Assembly (NCBI GenBank): GCA_902141825.1
Contig: CABFPG010000007.1
Span: forward strand, 62,001 to 126,000
Reading direction: 5' to 3'
Source: Thalassocella blandensis
GTDB lineage: Bacteria > Pseudomonadota > Gammaproteobacteria > Pseudomonadales > Cellvibrionaceae
Length of the DNA stretch: 64,000 nt
Under the pieces are notes generated by a model that was not told the DNA's origin, searched no databases, and saw only the letters and a list, made by a program, of their open reading frames with translations. The translations under genes and the position numbers were made by a program. This document shows positions 43,174 to 52,642 of this stretch, piece after piece. The first letter of the stretch is position 1. Each line of letters starts with the position of its first letter.

Positions 43174-44724
43174 TTACTTCACTTGTGGTGGGGTGCTGAA
43201 TGTGTGGTAAGGCGCTGGTGATGCCACCGTCCACTCCAGACCTTCGGCCCCTTCCCACACCTGGTCAGTCGCCTTTTTACCACTGAGAATGGTGCGCACC
43301 ACGTTGTACAAGAACAACAGCTGGGCAGCGCCAAACAGGAAAGCCCCCATGGATGAAATCATATTCCAGTCAGCCCACAATGGGTTGTAATCGGGAATTC
43401 GTCGCGGCATGCCTGCCAATCCGGAAAAGTGCATGGGGAAGAAGGTTACATTCAAGCCGATAAACGCCAGCCAGAAGTGAGTTTTGCCCATCACTTCGTT
43501 GTACATTTTGCCGGACCACTTAGGTAACCAGTAATACACACCTGCGGTAATTGAGAAGATGGCACCCGGGACCAGTACGTAGTGGAAGTGCGCTACCACA
43601 AAGTAGGTATCGTGATACTGAAAGTCCGCCGGGGCAATCGCCAGCATCAAGCCGGAAAAGCCACCAATGGTAAACAGAATCACGAAGGCGATGGAAAACA
43701 GCATAGGCGTTTCAAAAGTCATTGCACCTTTCCACATGGTGGTAACCCAGTTAAACACTTTTACACCGGTAGGCACTGCGATTAGCATGGTGGCATACAT
43801 AAATACCAGTTCGCCCGTCAACGGAATACCCACGGTGAACATATGGTGCGCCCACACAATGAAGCTAAGAAACGCGATGGACGCGGTGGCGTATACCATG
43901 GATTCATAACCAAACAACGGCTTGCGCGCGAAGGTGGGAATGATGGCACTGACAATACCGAAGGCCGGTAAAATCATGATGTACACTTCCGGATGACCGA
44001 AGAACCAGAACACGTGCTGGAACAATACCGGATCACCACCACCGGCAGCGTCAAAGAAGCTGGTGCCGAAGTGAATATCCATCAACATCATGGTCACCAC
44101 ACCCGCCAGTACCGGCATTACCGCAATTAACAGGTAAGCAGTGATTAACCAGGTCCAGACGAACAATGGCATTTTCATTAAGGTCATGCCTGGCGCACGC
44201 ATGTTGAGGATGGTGGCAATAATGTTAATCGCCCCCATGATCGAGCTCGCCCCCATGATATGCACACCGAAAATAAAGAAGGTAACGGTGTCAGACGCAT
44301 AGGTTGTGGATAAAGGTGCGTAGAATGTCCAACCGAAGTTTGGCGCCCCTCCTTCCATAAACAGCGTCGATGCCAACAGAGCAAAGGCAAAAGGAAGAAT
44401 CCAGAAACTCCAGTTATTCATACGTGGCAGCGCCATATCTGGAGCGCCAATCATCATTGGCACCATCCAGTTGGCCAGACCGACAAACGCCGGCATTACT
44501 GCACCAAAGACCATCACCAAGCCGTGCATGGTAGTCATTTGGTTAAAGAAATCAGGCTCAACAATTTGCAGACCGGGTTGGAACAACTCGGCGCGAATTA
44601 CCAGCGCGAAGATACCGCCCATGAAAAACATGGCGAAACTGAACCATAGGTACATGCTACCTATGTCTTTATGGTTAGTGGTAAAGAGCCACCGGGATAA
44701 ACCCTTCGCAGGACCATGTGCCAT
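43174..44724 (-). CDS. coxA: Cytochrome c oxidase subunit I (aa3-type)
   Basis: 516 residues, twelve membrane helices. TTNHKDIGSMYLWF at the start, haem/CuB ligands in MHGLVMVFGA, the CuB block WFFGHPEVYIMILPAFG with the His-Tyr pair, and FVVAHFHYVLVPGA with the haem a/a3 His ligands. The HPEVY Tyr and the D-channel-type Asn/Asp residues indicate an A-type proton-pumping oxidase. It starts 12 bases after coxB. Confidence 0.98.
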   Translation of the reverse strand: MAHGPAKGLSRWLFTTNHKDIGSMYLWFSFAMFFMGGIFALVIRAELFQPGLQIVEPDFFNQMTTMHGLVMVFGAVMPAFVGLANWMVPMMIGAPDMALPRMNNWSFWILPFAFALLASTLFMEGGAPNFGWTFYAPLSTTYASDTVTFFIFGVHIMGASSIMGAINIIATILNMRAPGMTLMKMPLFVWTWLITAYLLIAVMPVLAGVVTMMLMDIHFGTSFFDAAGGGDPVLFQHVFWFFGHPEVYIMILPAFGIVSAIIPTFARKPLFGYESMVYATASIAFLSFIVWAHHMFTVGIPLTGELVFMYATMLIAVPTGVKVFNWVTTMWKGAMTFETPMLFSIAFVILFTIGGFSGLMLAIAPADFQYHDTYFVVAHFHYVLVPGAIFSITAGVYYWLPKWSGKMYNEVMGKTHFWLAFIGLNVTFFPMHFSGLAGMPRRIPDYNPLWADWNMISSMGAFLFGAAQLLFLYNVVRTILSGKKATDQVWEGAEGLEWTVASPAPYHTFSTPPQVK

Positions 44725-44736
44725 TGTCTTGATCTC

Positions 44737-45876
44737 CTATTGGCCTTGCTTGTATTTCAAAATATCGATTGGCTGGACGACATCGCCCGTATTATTGCCA
44801 AACGCATTTCGCTGGAATGTGATAACGGCTGCAGCCTGAACTGGCGTCAACTGCTCACCGAACGGTGGCATACCCTGACCACCATTGAGTACGCGATTAA
44901 AGTGCTCAGCAATCGGGCGCTCACCGTCAGCAATTGGACTTCCCGCAATGGCAGGGAAGGTAGGTGGCATACCTTTACCGTCAGCTTGGTGGCAGGCTGC
45001 ACAGTTTTTGGTGTAGACCTTCTCACCTTCAGATAGCAGCTGCTCCAGGGTCAGTGTTTGCTTAGCGGCTTCACGAATAGCTGCGGCTTCTTCTTTGCGC
45101 TTACCTAACCAGGCAGTAAATTCACTTTCCGAAACAGCGTGGACTTCAATCGGCATAAAGCCATGATCTTTCCCGCATAATTCAGCACATTGACCACGAA
45201 ACACACCGGGTTCTTCTACGCGAGTCCAGGCGGCATTGGTGTATCCGGGAATAGCGTCGCGCTTGACCGCCAAAGGTGGTACCCACCAGCTGTGGATAAC
45301 ATCACTGGAAGTGACTAAGAATCGGACTTTTTTGTTGATTGGTATGTAAAGAGGCTCATCCACTTCGAGCAAATAGTGCTTGCCTTTGTCTTCTTCATTG
45401 TGGATTTGTGTGCTGGGTGTTTTTAATACAGAGAAGAAACTGACGTCTTCGCCCAGATACTCATAGCGCCATTTCCATTGATAACCGGTAACCAGAATAT
45501 CAATGTCGGCATCATCGGCATCATAAATCTTTTTCAGCGTGGTTGTGGCCGGAATTGCCATGAGGATCAAAATTAGAAATGGTATTGCTGTCCATACAAT
45601 TTCTAATGATGTGCTGTGATGGAAGTTAGCAGCTTCGACACCTCGTGATTTGCGGTGCATGAACATGCTGTAGAACATAGCACCAAATACGATAACACCG
45701 ATCGCGCAGCAGATATAAAAAATCAGCATGTGCAATCCGTATACTTCTTTGCTTACAGATGTTACGCCCTCGGTCATATTAAACTGCAATTCGTCCGCAA
45801 ACCCTAAGGCCGGTATACTTAGCGCTAGACTTGTGGCAAACAGCAGAGTGAGCGACCGCGTGTTAGTACTTAACAT
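44737..45876 (-). CDS. coxB: Cytochrome c oxidase subunit II with C-terminal haem c domain
   Basis: 379 residues. Signal sequence to about 27, two membrane helices (about 48-72, 92-112), a cupredoxin domain with the full CuA set (His195, Cys230, Glu232, Cys234, His238, Met241; RGQCAELCGKDHGFM), then a fused cytochrome c domain at about 280-379 with CAACH (Cys292-His296) and a likely ligand Met336. The extra haem passes electrons to CuA. First gene of coxB-coxA-ctaG-coxC. A RegA/RoxR-like palindrome lies 120 bases upstream. Confidence 0.97.
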   Translation of the reverse strand: MLSTNTRSLTLLFATSLALSIPALGFADELQFNMTEGVTSVSKEVYGLHMLIFYICCAIGVIVFGAMFYSMFMHRKSRGVEAANFHHSTSLEIVWTAIPFLILILMAIPATTTLKKIYDADDADIDILVTGYQWKWRYEYLGEDVSFFSVLKTPSTQIHNEEDKGKHYLLEVDEPLYIPINKKVRFLVTSSDVIHSWWVPPLAVKRDAIPGYTNAAWTRVEEPGVFRGQCAELCGKDHGFMPIEVHAVSESEFTAWLGKRKEEAAAIREAAKQTLTLEQLLSEGEKVYTKNCAACHQADGKGMPPTFPAIAGSPIADGERPIAEHFNRVLNGGQGMPPFGEQLTPVQAAAVITFQRNAFGNNTGDVVQPIDILKYKQGQ

Positions 45877-45995
45877 CGCCCCTTCTCCGTTAGTCGGTTA
45901 ATGAAATATTTAATTACTATTATTGTTGTTGCTTTTACTACATGCGGGTGCGCCACTTAAGGAGCTTGTGACGGACACAATGAACCACGCAAAAT

Positions 45996-46012
45996 TGCGA
46001 CAATTTGTCGCA
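45996..46012. promoter_or_regulatory. RegA/PrrA/RoxR-like palindrome between coxB and the MATE gene
   Basis: TGCGACAATTTGTCGCA has perfect 8-bp arms around one T. Its core GCGAC-N5-GTCGC fits the published consensus of RegA/PrrA/RoxR response regulators (GCGNC, variable spacer, GNCGC), which adjust terminal oxidases to redox state. It lies 120 bases upstream of coxB. The match is by eye and the assignment is inferred. Confidence 0.5.
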
Positions 46013-46107
46013 GCTCAGGATTATAACGGTACAATCGCTCGAAACGTAAGGCTTTTTACGGAAAAAAACCCGGGCAATCCTGCCAGTTTCACCAAAAATG
46101 AGGCGTA

Positions 46108-47472
46108 TTGTTGGGCCATCTAATACAATTGTTCAAAAAACTACCACACCGGCAGAGCTTTCATCTCGCCTGGCCCATGATCATCAGCAATATGTCGGTC
46201 CCTATCATGGGCATGGCCGACACTGCCATGCTGGGCCATCTTGAGCAAGCCAGTTTTCTCGCCGCAGCCACGCTGGGAACCAACGTAGTGGCATTGTGTT
46301 ATTGGATGTTTGCTTTCCTGCGAATGAGTACTACCAGCGCAACCGCTCGCGGGGAAGGCTCCAGCAATGTGGTCGACGCTACGCAGCAACTCAATGCGAA
46401 TTTATGGATAGCGTTTTTCGGGGGAATTTTACTGCTGGCCCTGCAAACGCTTTTATTGCCCTGGGTCATGACATTGATGACGCAGGATGCCGAACTGTAT
46501 GCACTCGCGCTGGACTATTGTCATATTCGTATTTATTCCGCACCGGCAGTGTTACTGACCTATGTCGCCATGGGCTGGCTGATCGGCATGAAGCACACCA
46601 AAGTTGCTCTGCTGATTACCGTATTTGCCAATGCGCTGAACGTGCTGCTCGACTATGTATTCATCGTCAGACTCGATTTTGACGTTCAAGGGGCAGCGGC
46701 GGCCACGCTTATTGCCGAATACACGGCTTGCGTTATCGCCTTGGGTTTCGTGCTAAAACAATTATATCGGCGACAATTACTGCAGTATCTCGGTAAAAAA
46801 ATTCATCGCGAGCTCTTTCTATCAACCTTTTCCGTCAATTCCGATTTATTTCTGCGCACGCTAGCGATTCTGTTTACTTTTAATTTTTTTCACGCACAGG
46901 GCGCGGCTTTTGGAGACGATATTCTGGCAGCCAATGCGATTATTATTCAGTGGGTTCTGTTTACCGCATTTTTTCTTGATGGCTATGCGCTCGCAGCCGA
47001 AACGCTCACCGCGAATGCGGTTGGGGCACGCGACGAACGTCGATTTCACTATGCCAGTTTTGCCGCGCTGTGGGCTTCTTTTGTAATAGCGCTGGGTATT
47101 ACGCTGGTGTACGCACTGTGCTATCGCTGGGCCTTGCCTCTGTTTACATCCATTCCCAGCGTTCAAACTCAAGTGATGGAATATTCTTTTTGGCTGCTGG
47201 CCATGCCGCTGATAAGTACCTGGTGTTATGCACTGGATGGTATTTATGTTGGCGCGGGCAAAACACGTGTCATGCGCAATCATATGGCAGCGGCGCTTTT
47301 TATAGTATTCTTACCCGCTTGGTGGATATTCAAGCCACTACACAATCATGGTCTGTGGTTGGCCATTGTCCTTTTTAACGGTTTCCGCGGTTTAAGTCTT
47401 GGGCTCGCGTATTGGACACTCTCGCGTCGTCACGCCTGGTTTTCAACTGTTTATAAGGAACAACAACCTTAA
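46108..47472 (+). CDS. MATE-family exporter (DinF-like)
   Basis: 454 residues and about twelve membrane helices. The N-terminus shows AWPMIISNMSVPIMGMADTAMLGHL, the start typical of the DinF branch, written in parts here: WPMIISNMSVPIMG and MADTAMLGHLEQA. MATE proteins expel cationic or oxidised compounds with Na+ or H+. The start is a TTG at 46108 with a GAGG ribosome site 4 bases upstream; no in-frame ATG lies near. Divergent from coxB. Confidence 0.88.
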   Translation: MLGHLIQLFKKLPHRQSFHLAWPMIISNMSVPIMGMADTAMLGHLEQASFLAAATLGTNVVALCYWMFAFLRMSTTSATARGEGSSNVVDATQQLNANLWIAFFGGILLLALQTLLLPWVMTLMTQDAELYALALDYCHIRIYSAPAVLLTYVAMGWLIGMKHTKVALLITVFANALNVLLDYVFIVRLDFDVQGAAAATLIAEYTACVIALGFVLKQLYRRQLLQYLGKKIHRELFLSTFSVNSDLFLRTLAILFTFNFFHAQGAAFGDDILAANAIIIQWVLFTAFFLDGYALAAETLTANAVGARDERRFHYASFAALWASFVIALGITLVYALCYRWALPLFTSIPSVQTQVMEYSFWLLAMPLISTWCYALDGIYVGAGKTRVMRNHMAAALFIVFLPAWWIFKPLHNHGLWLAIVLFNGFRGLSLGLAYWTLSRRHAWFSTVYKEQQP

Positions 47473-47650
47473 GCGCTGGGCTTAGTCGATTGTCATCTAA
47501 AACCTTGTATTTCTCCGATTTTGAATTAAGGTGAATTCATGGAATTAACTTTTTGACGGTGATTAGACAGGTCTAAAGTTTCCTCAGGGTTGGCGTTTTG
47601 CTGGTCGCGCAGTAATTAAAACCAACGAACTCATACCTATATTGTTAATC

Positions 47651-48361
47651 ATGAGCGAGAGTCGATTGTTACAAATTCGAGAATCTATTGCCTTGGCAAG
47701 AGAGCGTGAAGCAGATAGCCAGCGTTTACAGAATTTTATCGAAGCAAAACTTCCACAACTCCATCACGCGATCCATTTGCCCGATGAAGATGCTGCGCAA
47801 CAATTGATGGGCTTTGTGACCAGTTATATAGAACGGGTTCCCGATTTCATTCAAGCGATTCAAGAGCATTGCGAGGAAGCAAAGCTGGAAAAGTTTTCCA
47901 CTATCTTTATCAACATTATTGAAGATTATTTTCTGTCGCCACCGGAGTTAACACAGAAACACGAGGATTTACACGCACTGATAGATGAGGCTTATCTGGC
48001 CCATCGGTTAATCGAAGAATTAAATGATCGATTAATGCTGCTTTGCGGCTCACCGTTAATTCCCATGGATATGACGCTTTCCAATATTATTGTGCATGAC
48101 CTTATCGGCGAAGAGTTTGCCAATGAGCTTGACCTTGCGGTGCATTACTCCATGGAGATGGTGTTCAATTCCGGGGACTTCCTGACCGACATCCTGGCGG
48201 ATCAGGAATTATTCTGTAAACATGTGGAATTACAACATCGGGATTGGGCAAAGATTGTGGAAAAATGGCCTTGTCTTGCCGGTGATTCCAGTATTTCCCT
48301 GAGCTTAAGTCACGAGCCGGTCAGACTCGATAGCAGCGCTGATAATGAAACGGTGCACTAA
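47651..48361 (+). CDS. Conserved protein of unknown function
   Basis: 236 residues from ATG 47651 (a TTG nine bases earlier is less likely). Largely helical and acidic, without signal peptide, membrane segment or Cys cluster. The N-terminal third is coiled-coil-like (RLLQIRESIALAREREADSQ). Later parts include FINIIEDYFLSPPEL and a C-terminal Ser/Asp-rich tail. I do not recognise a fold or function. It has no operon partner; the YheV gene converges on it. Confidence 0.7.
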   Translation: MSESRLLQIRESIALAREREADSQRLQNFIEAKLPQLHHAIHLPDEDAAQQLMGFVTSYIERVPDFIQAIQEHCEEAKLEKFSTIFINIIEDYFLSPPELTQKHEDLHALIDEAYLAHRLIEELNDRLMLLCGSPLIPMDMTLSNIIVHDLIGEEFANELDLAVHYSMEMVFNSGDFLTDILADQELFCKHVELQHRDWAKIVEKWPCLAGDSSISLSLSHEPVRLDSSADNETVH

Positions 48362-48433
48362 GTTCTCAACGTGAATTCTGTGAAGCAGTTAATTCGGTGA
48401 GTGCTCTATTTTCTGAGAGCTTTGTTTAGCTTC

Positions 48434-48484
48434 AGCTGAGGGCTCTAATCAGCTGAAGGCTCCAATTAGCCGAGGGCTCAGCGC
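48434..48484. repeat. Three 17-bp imperfect tandem repeats
   Basis: Units at 48434-48450, 48451-48467 and 48468-48484 share the pattern AGCYGARGGCTC plus about five variable bases. They lie in the spacer between two convergent genes. Confidence 0.85.
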
Positions 48485-48515
48485 CGTGACAACATTGTGC
48501 ATTTGCCCGCTGTCA

Positions 48516-48767
48516 CTATTTTTTATCTGCATTATTTATCGGTGGAAAATTTAGTACCTGAGTTTCTGCACGCACGCTTTCTTCCGTTTGATTCACACGA
48601 GTGTCAAGTTCGCGCTGGTGTTGTTTGAAGACTTGTTTCTCTTTGAATCCACAACTGACACATTCACGATATTCATCATTATCTTCCCTGTACATGACAA
48701 TGCGATCCATTTCTTGACATTGCGGGCACACTGCGCCCGCAATAAAACGTTTACCTGGCTTATTCAT
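48516..48767 (-). CDS. yheV: YheV-family zinc ribbon protein (DUF2387)
   Basis: 83 residues. An N-terminal treble-clef type ribbon has CPQCQEMDR and ECVSCGFKE, i.e. two CxxC pairs, in the usual YheV spacing; the second half is charged and probably disordered. Function is unknown. It lies 68 bases after the oligopeptidase A gene on the same strand, an arrangement I recall from other gammaproteobacteria, so the two may be co-transcribed. Confidence 0.85.
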   Translation of the reverse strand: MNKPGKRFIAGAVCPQCQEMDRIVMYREDNDEYRECVSCGFKEKQVFKQHQRELDTRVNQTEESVRAETQVLNFPPINNADKK

Positions 48768-48835
48768 AAGCGAAAATCTTTGTATACCTGTTTTCTGAGT
48801 TTTACTTTGTCTATTTCATGCATGCCAGTATCTAA

Positions 48836-50881
48836 TTAGGCAGCATTGTCTTCAACCAGACCAGAGTGCCGCATAAGTGCTTCTGCTGAAGGTTCACGTC
48901 CGCGGAAATTCTTAAACAGCGTCATGGCATTCTGCGAGCCGCCGCGTTCTAAAATCTCATGCATGAAACGCTGACCTGTTGCCGGATTAAAAATGCCCTC
49001 TTCTTCAAAGGCGGAAAAAGCATCGGCAGACAGCACTTCGGCCCATTTATAGCTGTAGTATCCTGCCGCATAACCACCGGCAAAAATATGCGAAAATCCA
49101 TTTTGGAATTTATTAAAGGCCGGTGGCATGAACACAGCAACCTGACTGCGCACTTCGTCGAGCAGGGCTTGCACGCCGCTAAAATTCTGTTTGCCATATT
49201 GCAGATGTAAGCGTAAATCAAACAATGCAAATTCCAACTGCCTTAACATAAACATTGCCGACTGAAAGTTTTTTGCCGCAAGCACGTTTGCCAACAATGT
49301 TTCGGGAAGCGGCTCACCGCTTTCATAGTGCTGCGAAAGGAAACTGAGCACTTCCGGCTGCCAGCAAAAATTTTCCATAAACTGGCTGGGCAGTTCAACA
49401 GCATCCCATTCCACGCCAGTTATACCACTGACCGATGCGACATCAATTTGCGTTAACATATGATGCAAGCCGTGACCAAACTCATGAAATAGTGTCGTCA
49501 CTTCATTATGCGTAAGCAGACAGGGTTTGCCCTCTACTGGACTGTTAAAATTACACACCAGATACGCGACCGGCAATTGTAATTCGCCCTCTTTTATTCG
49601 CCGCGAACGACACTCGGCCATCCATGCACCACCGCGCTTGCCGGCTCGGGCAAACAAATCAAAATAAAAGCTCGCGATTTTTTTGCCATCACGCAAAATT
49701 TCATAGTATTTTGCATCTTGATGCCAGGTGTCCGTAGCGGCTTCCCGTACTTCCACGCCGAACAAATTCCCAGCCACTTTAAACAGGCCTTGCTGGACTA
49801 CAGGCAAGGGGAAATAGGGTCGCAGCGTTTCCTGCGATACATTGTATTTTTCCAGTTTTAATTGCTCACTGATATACGGCACGTCCCAGGCATTAAGTTC
49901 CTGCAAGCCAAATTTCTCTTGTGCAAATTGCTTGAGTTCTTTCAGCTCTTTTTCAGCAAACGGTTTTGTTTTACGGGCAAGGTCCTGTAAAAACTCCACC
50001 ACAAGTTCAGGTGACTCTGCCATTTTGCTCGCCAGCGACACTTCCGCATAGTTTTCAAAGCCCAGCAGGCTCGCCAGCTGCTGACGCAGTTGCATAATTT
50101 CTTCAATAATGTCTGTGTTATCCCACTTATCTGCGCTTGGCCCTTCGCTGGATGCACGCGTGTTGTAGGCTTCATACATAATTTTGCGAAGCTCTTCGCT
50201 CTGTGCCTGCGACATCACAGTGAAATACACGGGTAAGTCCAGCGTGAGAACATAACCGTCCATATCGCGATCTTTGGCAGCTTGCACTGCGCCCGTTACG
50301 AGAAATTCAGGTAGCCCTTGCAATAAATCGGCGTCAACAAAGTGGTAGTACCAGCCGTTGGTCGCATCCAGTACATTATTGGAAAACGTCGTGGTCAGCG
50401 TCGACAGACGCGCTTTGATTTTTTTAAATTGCTCTTTCTCATTCCCTTCCAGACCGACGCCACTGAGCTTAAAGTCACGCACGGCATGTCGCACACTTTG
50501 CTGTTGCGCCTGGCTTAAAGTTGTGAACTCCGGGCTTTGTTCTATCTTTTGATAAGCTTCAAACAGTGCTTTGTTCTGGCCAAATGCGGTGTAGTATGCG
50601 GTCAGCGCCTGCTCAGCTTCTTCGTACGCCTTGCGCAATTCTTCCGTATTCACCACCGCATTTAAATGGCTGACGGGTGACCATGCCTGATTAATTTTAT
50701 CCTGCATGGCTTCTATGGGTTCGATCAAGGTCTCCCAGCTGGGCTGCTCCACCGATGCCAGTCGTTGCTGCAATTGTGCCTCGGCATCCGCAATCAGCTG
50801 CTGCATGGCTGGAACGACATGTTCAGCACTAATTTGCGAAAATGGCGGTAAAGTGGAATCCTGCAATAAAGGGTTGGTCAT
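48836..50881 (-). CDS. prlC: Oligopeptidase A (M3 metallopeptidase)
   Basis: 681 residues, the usual length for E. coli PrlC/OpdA. The zinc site is HEFGHGLHHML (HExxH at about 466) with the third ligand Glu in the helix about 25 residues later (GVEWDAVELPSQFMEN). It cleaves short peptides in the cytoplasm, including signal-peptide fragments. The N-terminal segment (LPPFSQISAEHVVPAMQQL) and the C-terminal FAGGYAAGYYSYKWAEVL are typical. Transcribed with yheV downstream. Confidence 0.96.
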   Translation of the reverse strand: MTNPLLQDSTLPPFSQISAEHVVPAMQQLIADAEAQLQQRLASVEQPSWETLIEPIEAMQDKINQAWSPVSHLNAVVNTEELRKAYEEAEQALTAYYTAFGQNKALFEAYQKIEQSPEFTTLSQAQQQSVRHAVRDFKLSGVGLEGNEKEQFKKIKARLSTLTTTFSNNVLDATNGWYYHFVDADLLQGLPEFLVTGAVQAAKDRDMDGYVLTLDLPVYFTVMSQAQSEELRKIMYEAYNTRASSEGPSADKWDNTDIIEEIMQLRQQLASLLGFENYAEVSLASKMAESPELVVEFLQDLARKTKPFAEKELKELKQFAQEKFGLQELNAWDVPYISEQLKLEKYNVSQETLRPYFPLPVVQQGLFKVAGNLFGVEVREAATDTWHQDAKYYEILRDGKKIASFYFDLFARAGKRGGAWMAECRSRRIKEGELQLPVAYLVCNFNSPVEGKPCLLTHNEVTTLFHEFGHGLHHMLTQIDVASVSGITGVEWDAVELPSQFMENFCWQPEVLSFLSQHYESGEPLPETLLANVLAAKNFQSAMFMLRQLEFALFDLRLHLQYGKQNFSGVQALLDEVRSQVAVFMPPAFNKFQNGFSHIFAGGYAAGYYSYKWAEVLSADAFSAFEEEGIFNPATGQRFMHEILERGGSQNAMTLFKNFRGREPSAEALMRHSGLVEDNAA

Positions 50882-51039
50882 GACAGAAACCTATTTTAAT
50901 GAATTTGATGAATAAGCATTGGTCAGGAGCATTGCGTTATACTGCCTTAGACATTTCTGCGGTCGAAAGTGACGGGTGAAATGTTTAATTCCTGAGCGCT
51001 TAGTCGCGGCTGTTCGATCTTTTATATTTGGAGTTAATG

Positions 51040-51588
51040 ATGCCTGATTACAAGTCTATAAGACCTTTTAACGGTCTGCTGCCAAAACTCGCCAATGCGG
51101 TGTTTGTGGACCCGGCGGCGGTTGTGATTGGTGACGTCAGTCTGGCCGACGATGTGTCGGTGTGGCCCTGCGCGGTGATTCGTGGCGACATGCATAAAAT
51201 TACCATTGGGGCACGTACCAGTGTGCAGGATAATGCGGTACTCCACATAACCCACGCCAGTGATTTCAATCCCGGGGGGTGGCCGTTGACCATCGGCGAG
51301 GATGTCACCATTGGCCATGGCGCCTGTCTACATGGCTGCACCATCGGCAATCGTGTGTTAATTGGGATTGGTGCGACCGTACTGGACGGCGCCGTGGTTG
51401 AAGACGAAGTGGTTATTGGTGCGGGTACGCTGGTGCCACCGGGAAAACGTTTGGAAGGTGGATTTTTATACGTAGGTGCTCCGGCTAAACAGGCGCGCCC
51501 CTTGAAAGACAGCGAGCGTAAGTTTTTCCAATATTCTGCCCAGAATTACGTCAAACTCAAAAACCAGTACTTACAGGAAGCGGAGTAG
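51040..51588 (+). CDS. Gamma-class carbonic anhydrase-like hexapeptide protein (YrdA/PaaY type)
   Basis: 182 residues of left-handed beta-helix: isoleucine/valine-led hexapeptide repeats (VVIGDVSLADDVSVWPCAVI, ITIGARTSVQDNAVLHITH, VTIGHGACLHGCTIGNRVLI in overlapping runs) with the zinc-ligand histidines in HITHASD and IGHGACLHG. Members bind zinc or iron as trimers; catalysis is proved for few. The double ATG at 51037/51040 follows GGAG at 51030-51033; 51040 has the better spacing. No operon partner. Confidence 0.88.
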   Translation: MPDYKSIRPFNGLLPKLANAVFVDPAAVVIGDVSLADDVSVWPCAVIRGDMHKITIGARTSVQDNAVLHITHASDFNPGGWPLTIGEDVTIGHGACLHGCTIGNRVLIGIGATVLDGAVVEDEVVIGAGTLVPPGKRLEGGFLYVGAPAKQARPLKDSERKFFQYSAQNYVKLKNQYLQEAE

Positions 51589-51644
51589 ACACAGGTATTG
51601 GGTTAACAATCCATTCAAACTGCCAAGTCGTGCAGCTCTCAGAC

Positions 51645-52568
51645 TTACGCCGTAAACGCCCCTTGTACCGTTGCTGACACTTCACGAAAATTAGCGTGCC
51701 CGATTTCATCCGGCAGTATAAATCGGGCCTGGCCAATGACCTGTTGATGAAGGCTCAACCCGATTTGATTTCCCTTTTGGCAGCTCACAATAAACTCCCC
51801 ACCTTCTGGCGATAACTGCCGGCCACGCACGGACGTCTTGCGTAAAGCGCGTTGCCAGTAATCTGCCAGCATAGCATTTGCTGAGCCTGTGGCCGCATCT
51901 TCATAGGCACCATAACGAGGATTAAAATACCGCAGGTAATAATCTACACCCGGGGTTTGAGACGGTGCTGTCACAATGACAGAACGGCGGCTAATTTGCT
52001 GATACAGGCGGGTATTCAACTCACAACGCTCCAATGCGCGTTTGTGACGGAGCACCAACACGCAGTAATCCTGCTTTCCGCCCAGTAAAAACAGATCCGT
52101 CACTGGCTGGTTAATCAATTTTCGCTGCAATTGTGGCAAACGACTGTTAACCAGGGGCAACACTGGGGTTTCATAGTAATACGCCGACTTTTGTTTGCCG
52201 ACTACGATCGGGGTGCTGGAAGTTTGCAGCGTTAAAGGGAACAAGACATGTTGTAGCAGTCGATGATGATAGAGCGTCTTGTCCTGCAGGCGATGATCCA
52301 AATACGCAGCGGCGGCAACGCTGCCAGAACCACAGCGCTGGATGATGTGATCGTTTTTAAAAAAACGGGCTTGCGCGGACGCATTCACCGATTCGGGCAC
52401 ACGCAATAGTACGAGTATCCATTGCGGCAGACGTCCCGATAATGTGAGCGCTGTTTGCGTAAGCCCGTTCATATCATGTTTTTCGCTCACATTAATTACA
52501 ATGTGACGATTACCCTGAGCGCGCTCCCCACAAAAGCTGGCAACAAACGCTATATCGTGCTCGTTCAC
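51645..52568 (-). CDS. Divergent PhzF/DapF-fold isomerase-like protein
   Basis: 307 residues with the two-half architecture of the PhzF family. The first half has RCGSGSVAAAAYL (Cys79), where normal PhzF proteins have CGHAT; the second half has YEDAATGSANAMLADYW (Asp224), like the family's EDPVTGSA. The usual N-terminal Glu block is not obvious. Hence the fold is convincing but the chemistry is open. It follows egtD by 74 bases on the same strand, apparently as the third gene of the ergothioneine operon. PhzF-like genes are not a standard part of that pathway. Confidence 0.75.
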   Translation of the reverse strand: MNEHDIAFVASFCGERAQGNRHIVINVSEKHDMNGLTQTALTLSGRLPQWILVLLRVPESVNASAQARFFKNDHIIQRCGSGSVAAAAYLDHRLQDKTLYHHRLLQHVLFPLTLQTSSTPIVVGKQKSAYYYETPVLPLVNSRLPQLQRKLINQPVTDLFLLGGKQDYCVLVLRHKRALERCELNTRLYQQISRRSVIVTAPSQTPGVDYYLRYFNPRYGAYEDAATGSANAMLADYWQRALRKTSVRGRQLSPEGGEFIVSCQKGNQIGLSLHQQVIGQARFILPDEIGHANFREVSATVQGAFTA

Positions 52569-52642
52569 AGGTTTACCTTCAGCTCTTTGTCTGTTATTTA
52601 AAGATAAAACGTTGCCTGCTCTAACACCGGCGCTGCTGTCAG

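Noticed and set aside
45923-46123. 66-codon open frame upstream of the MATE gene
   Set aside because: No ribosome site; it covers the promoter region and palindrome.
48434-48484. Possible CRISPR-like repeat
   Set aside because: Three 17-bp units directly abut with no spacers, and there are no cas genes.
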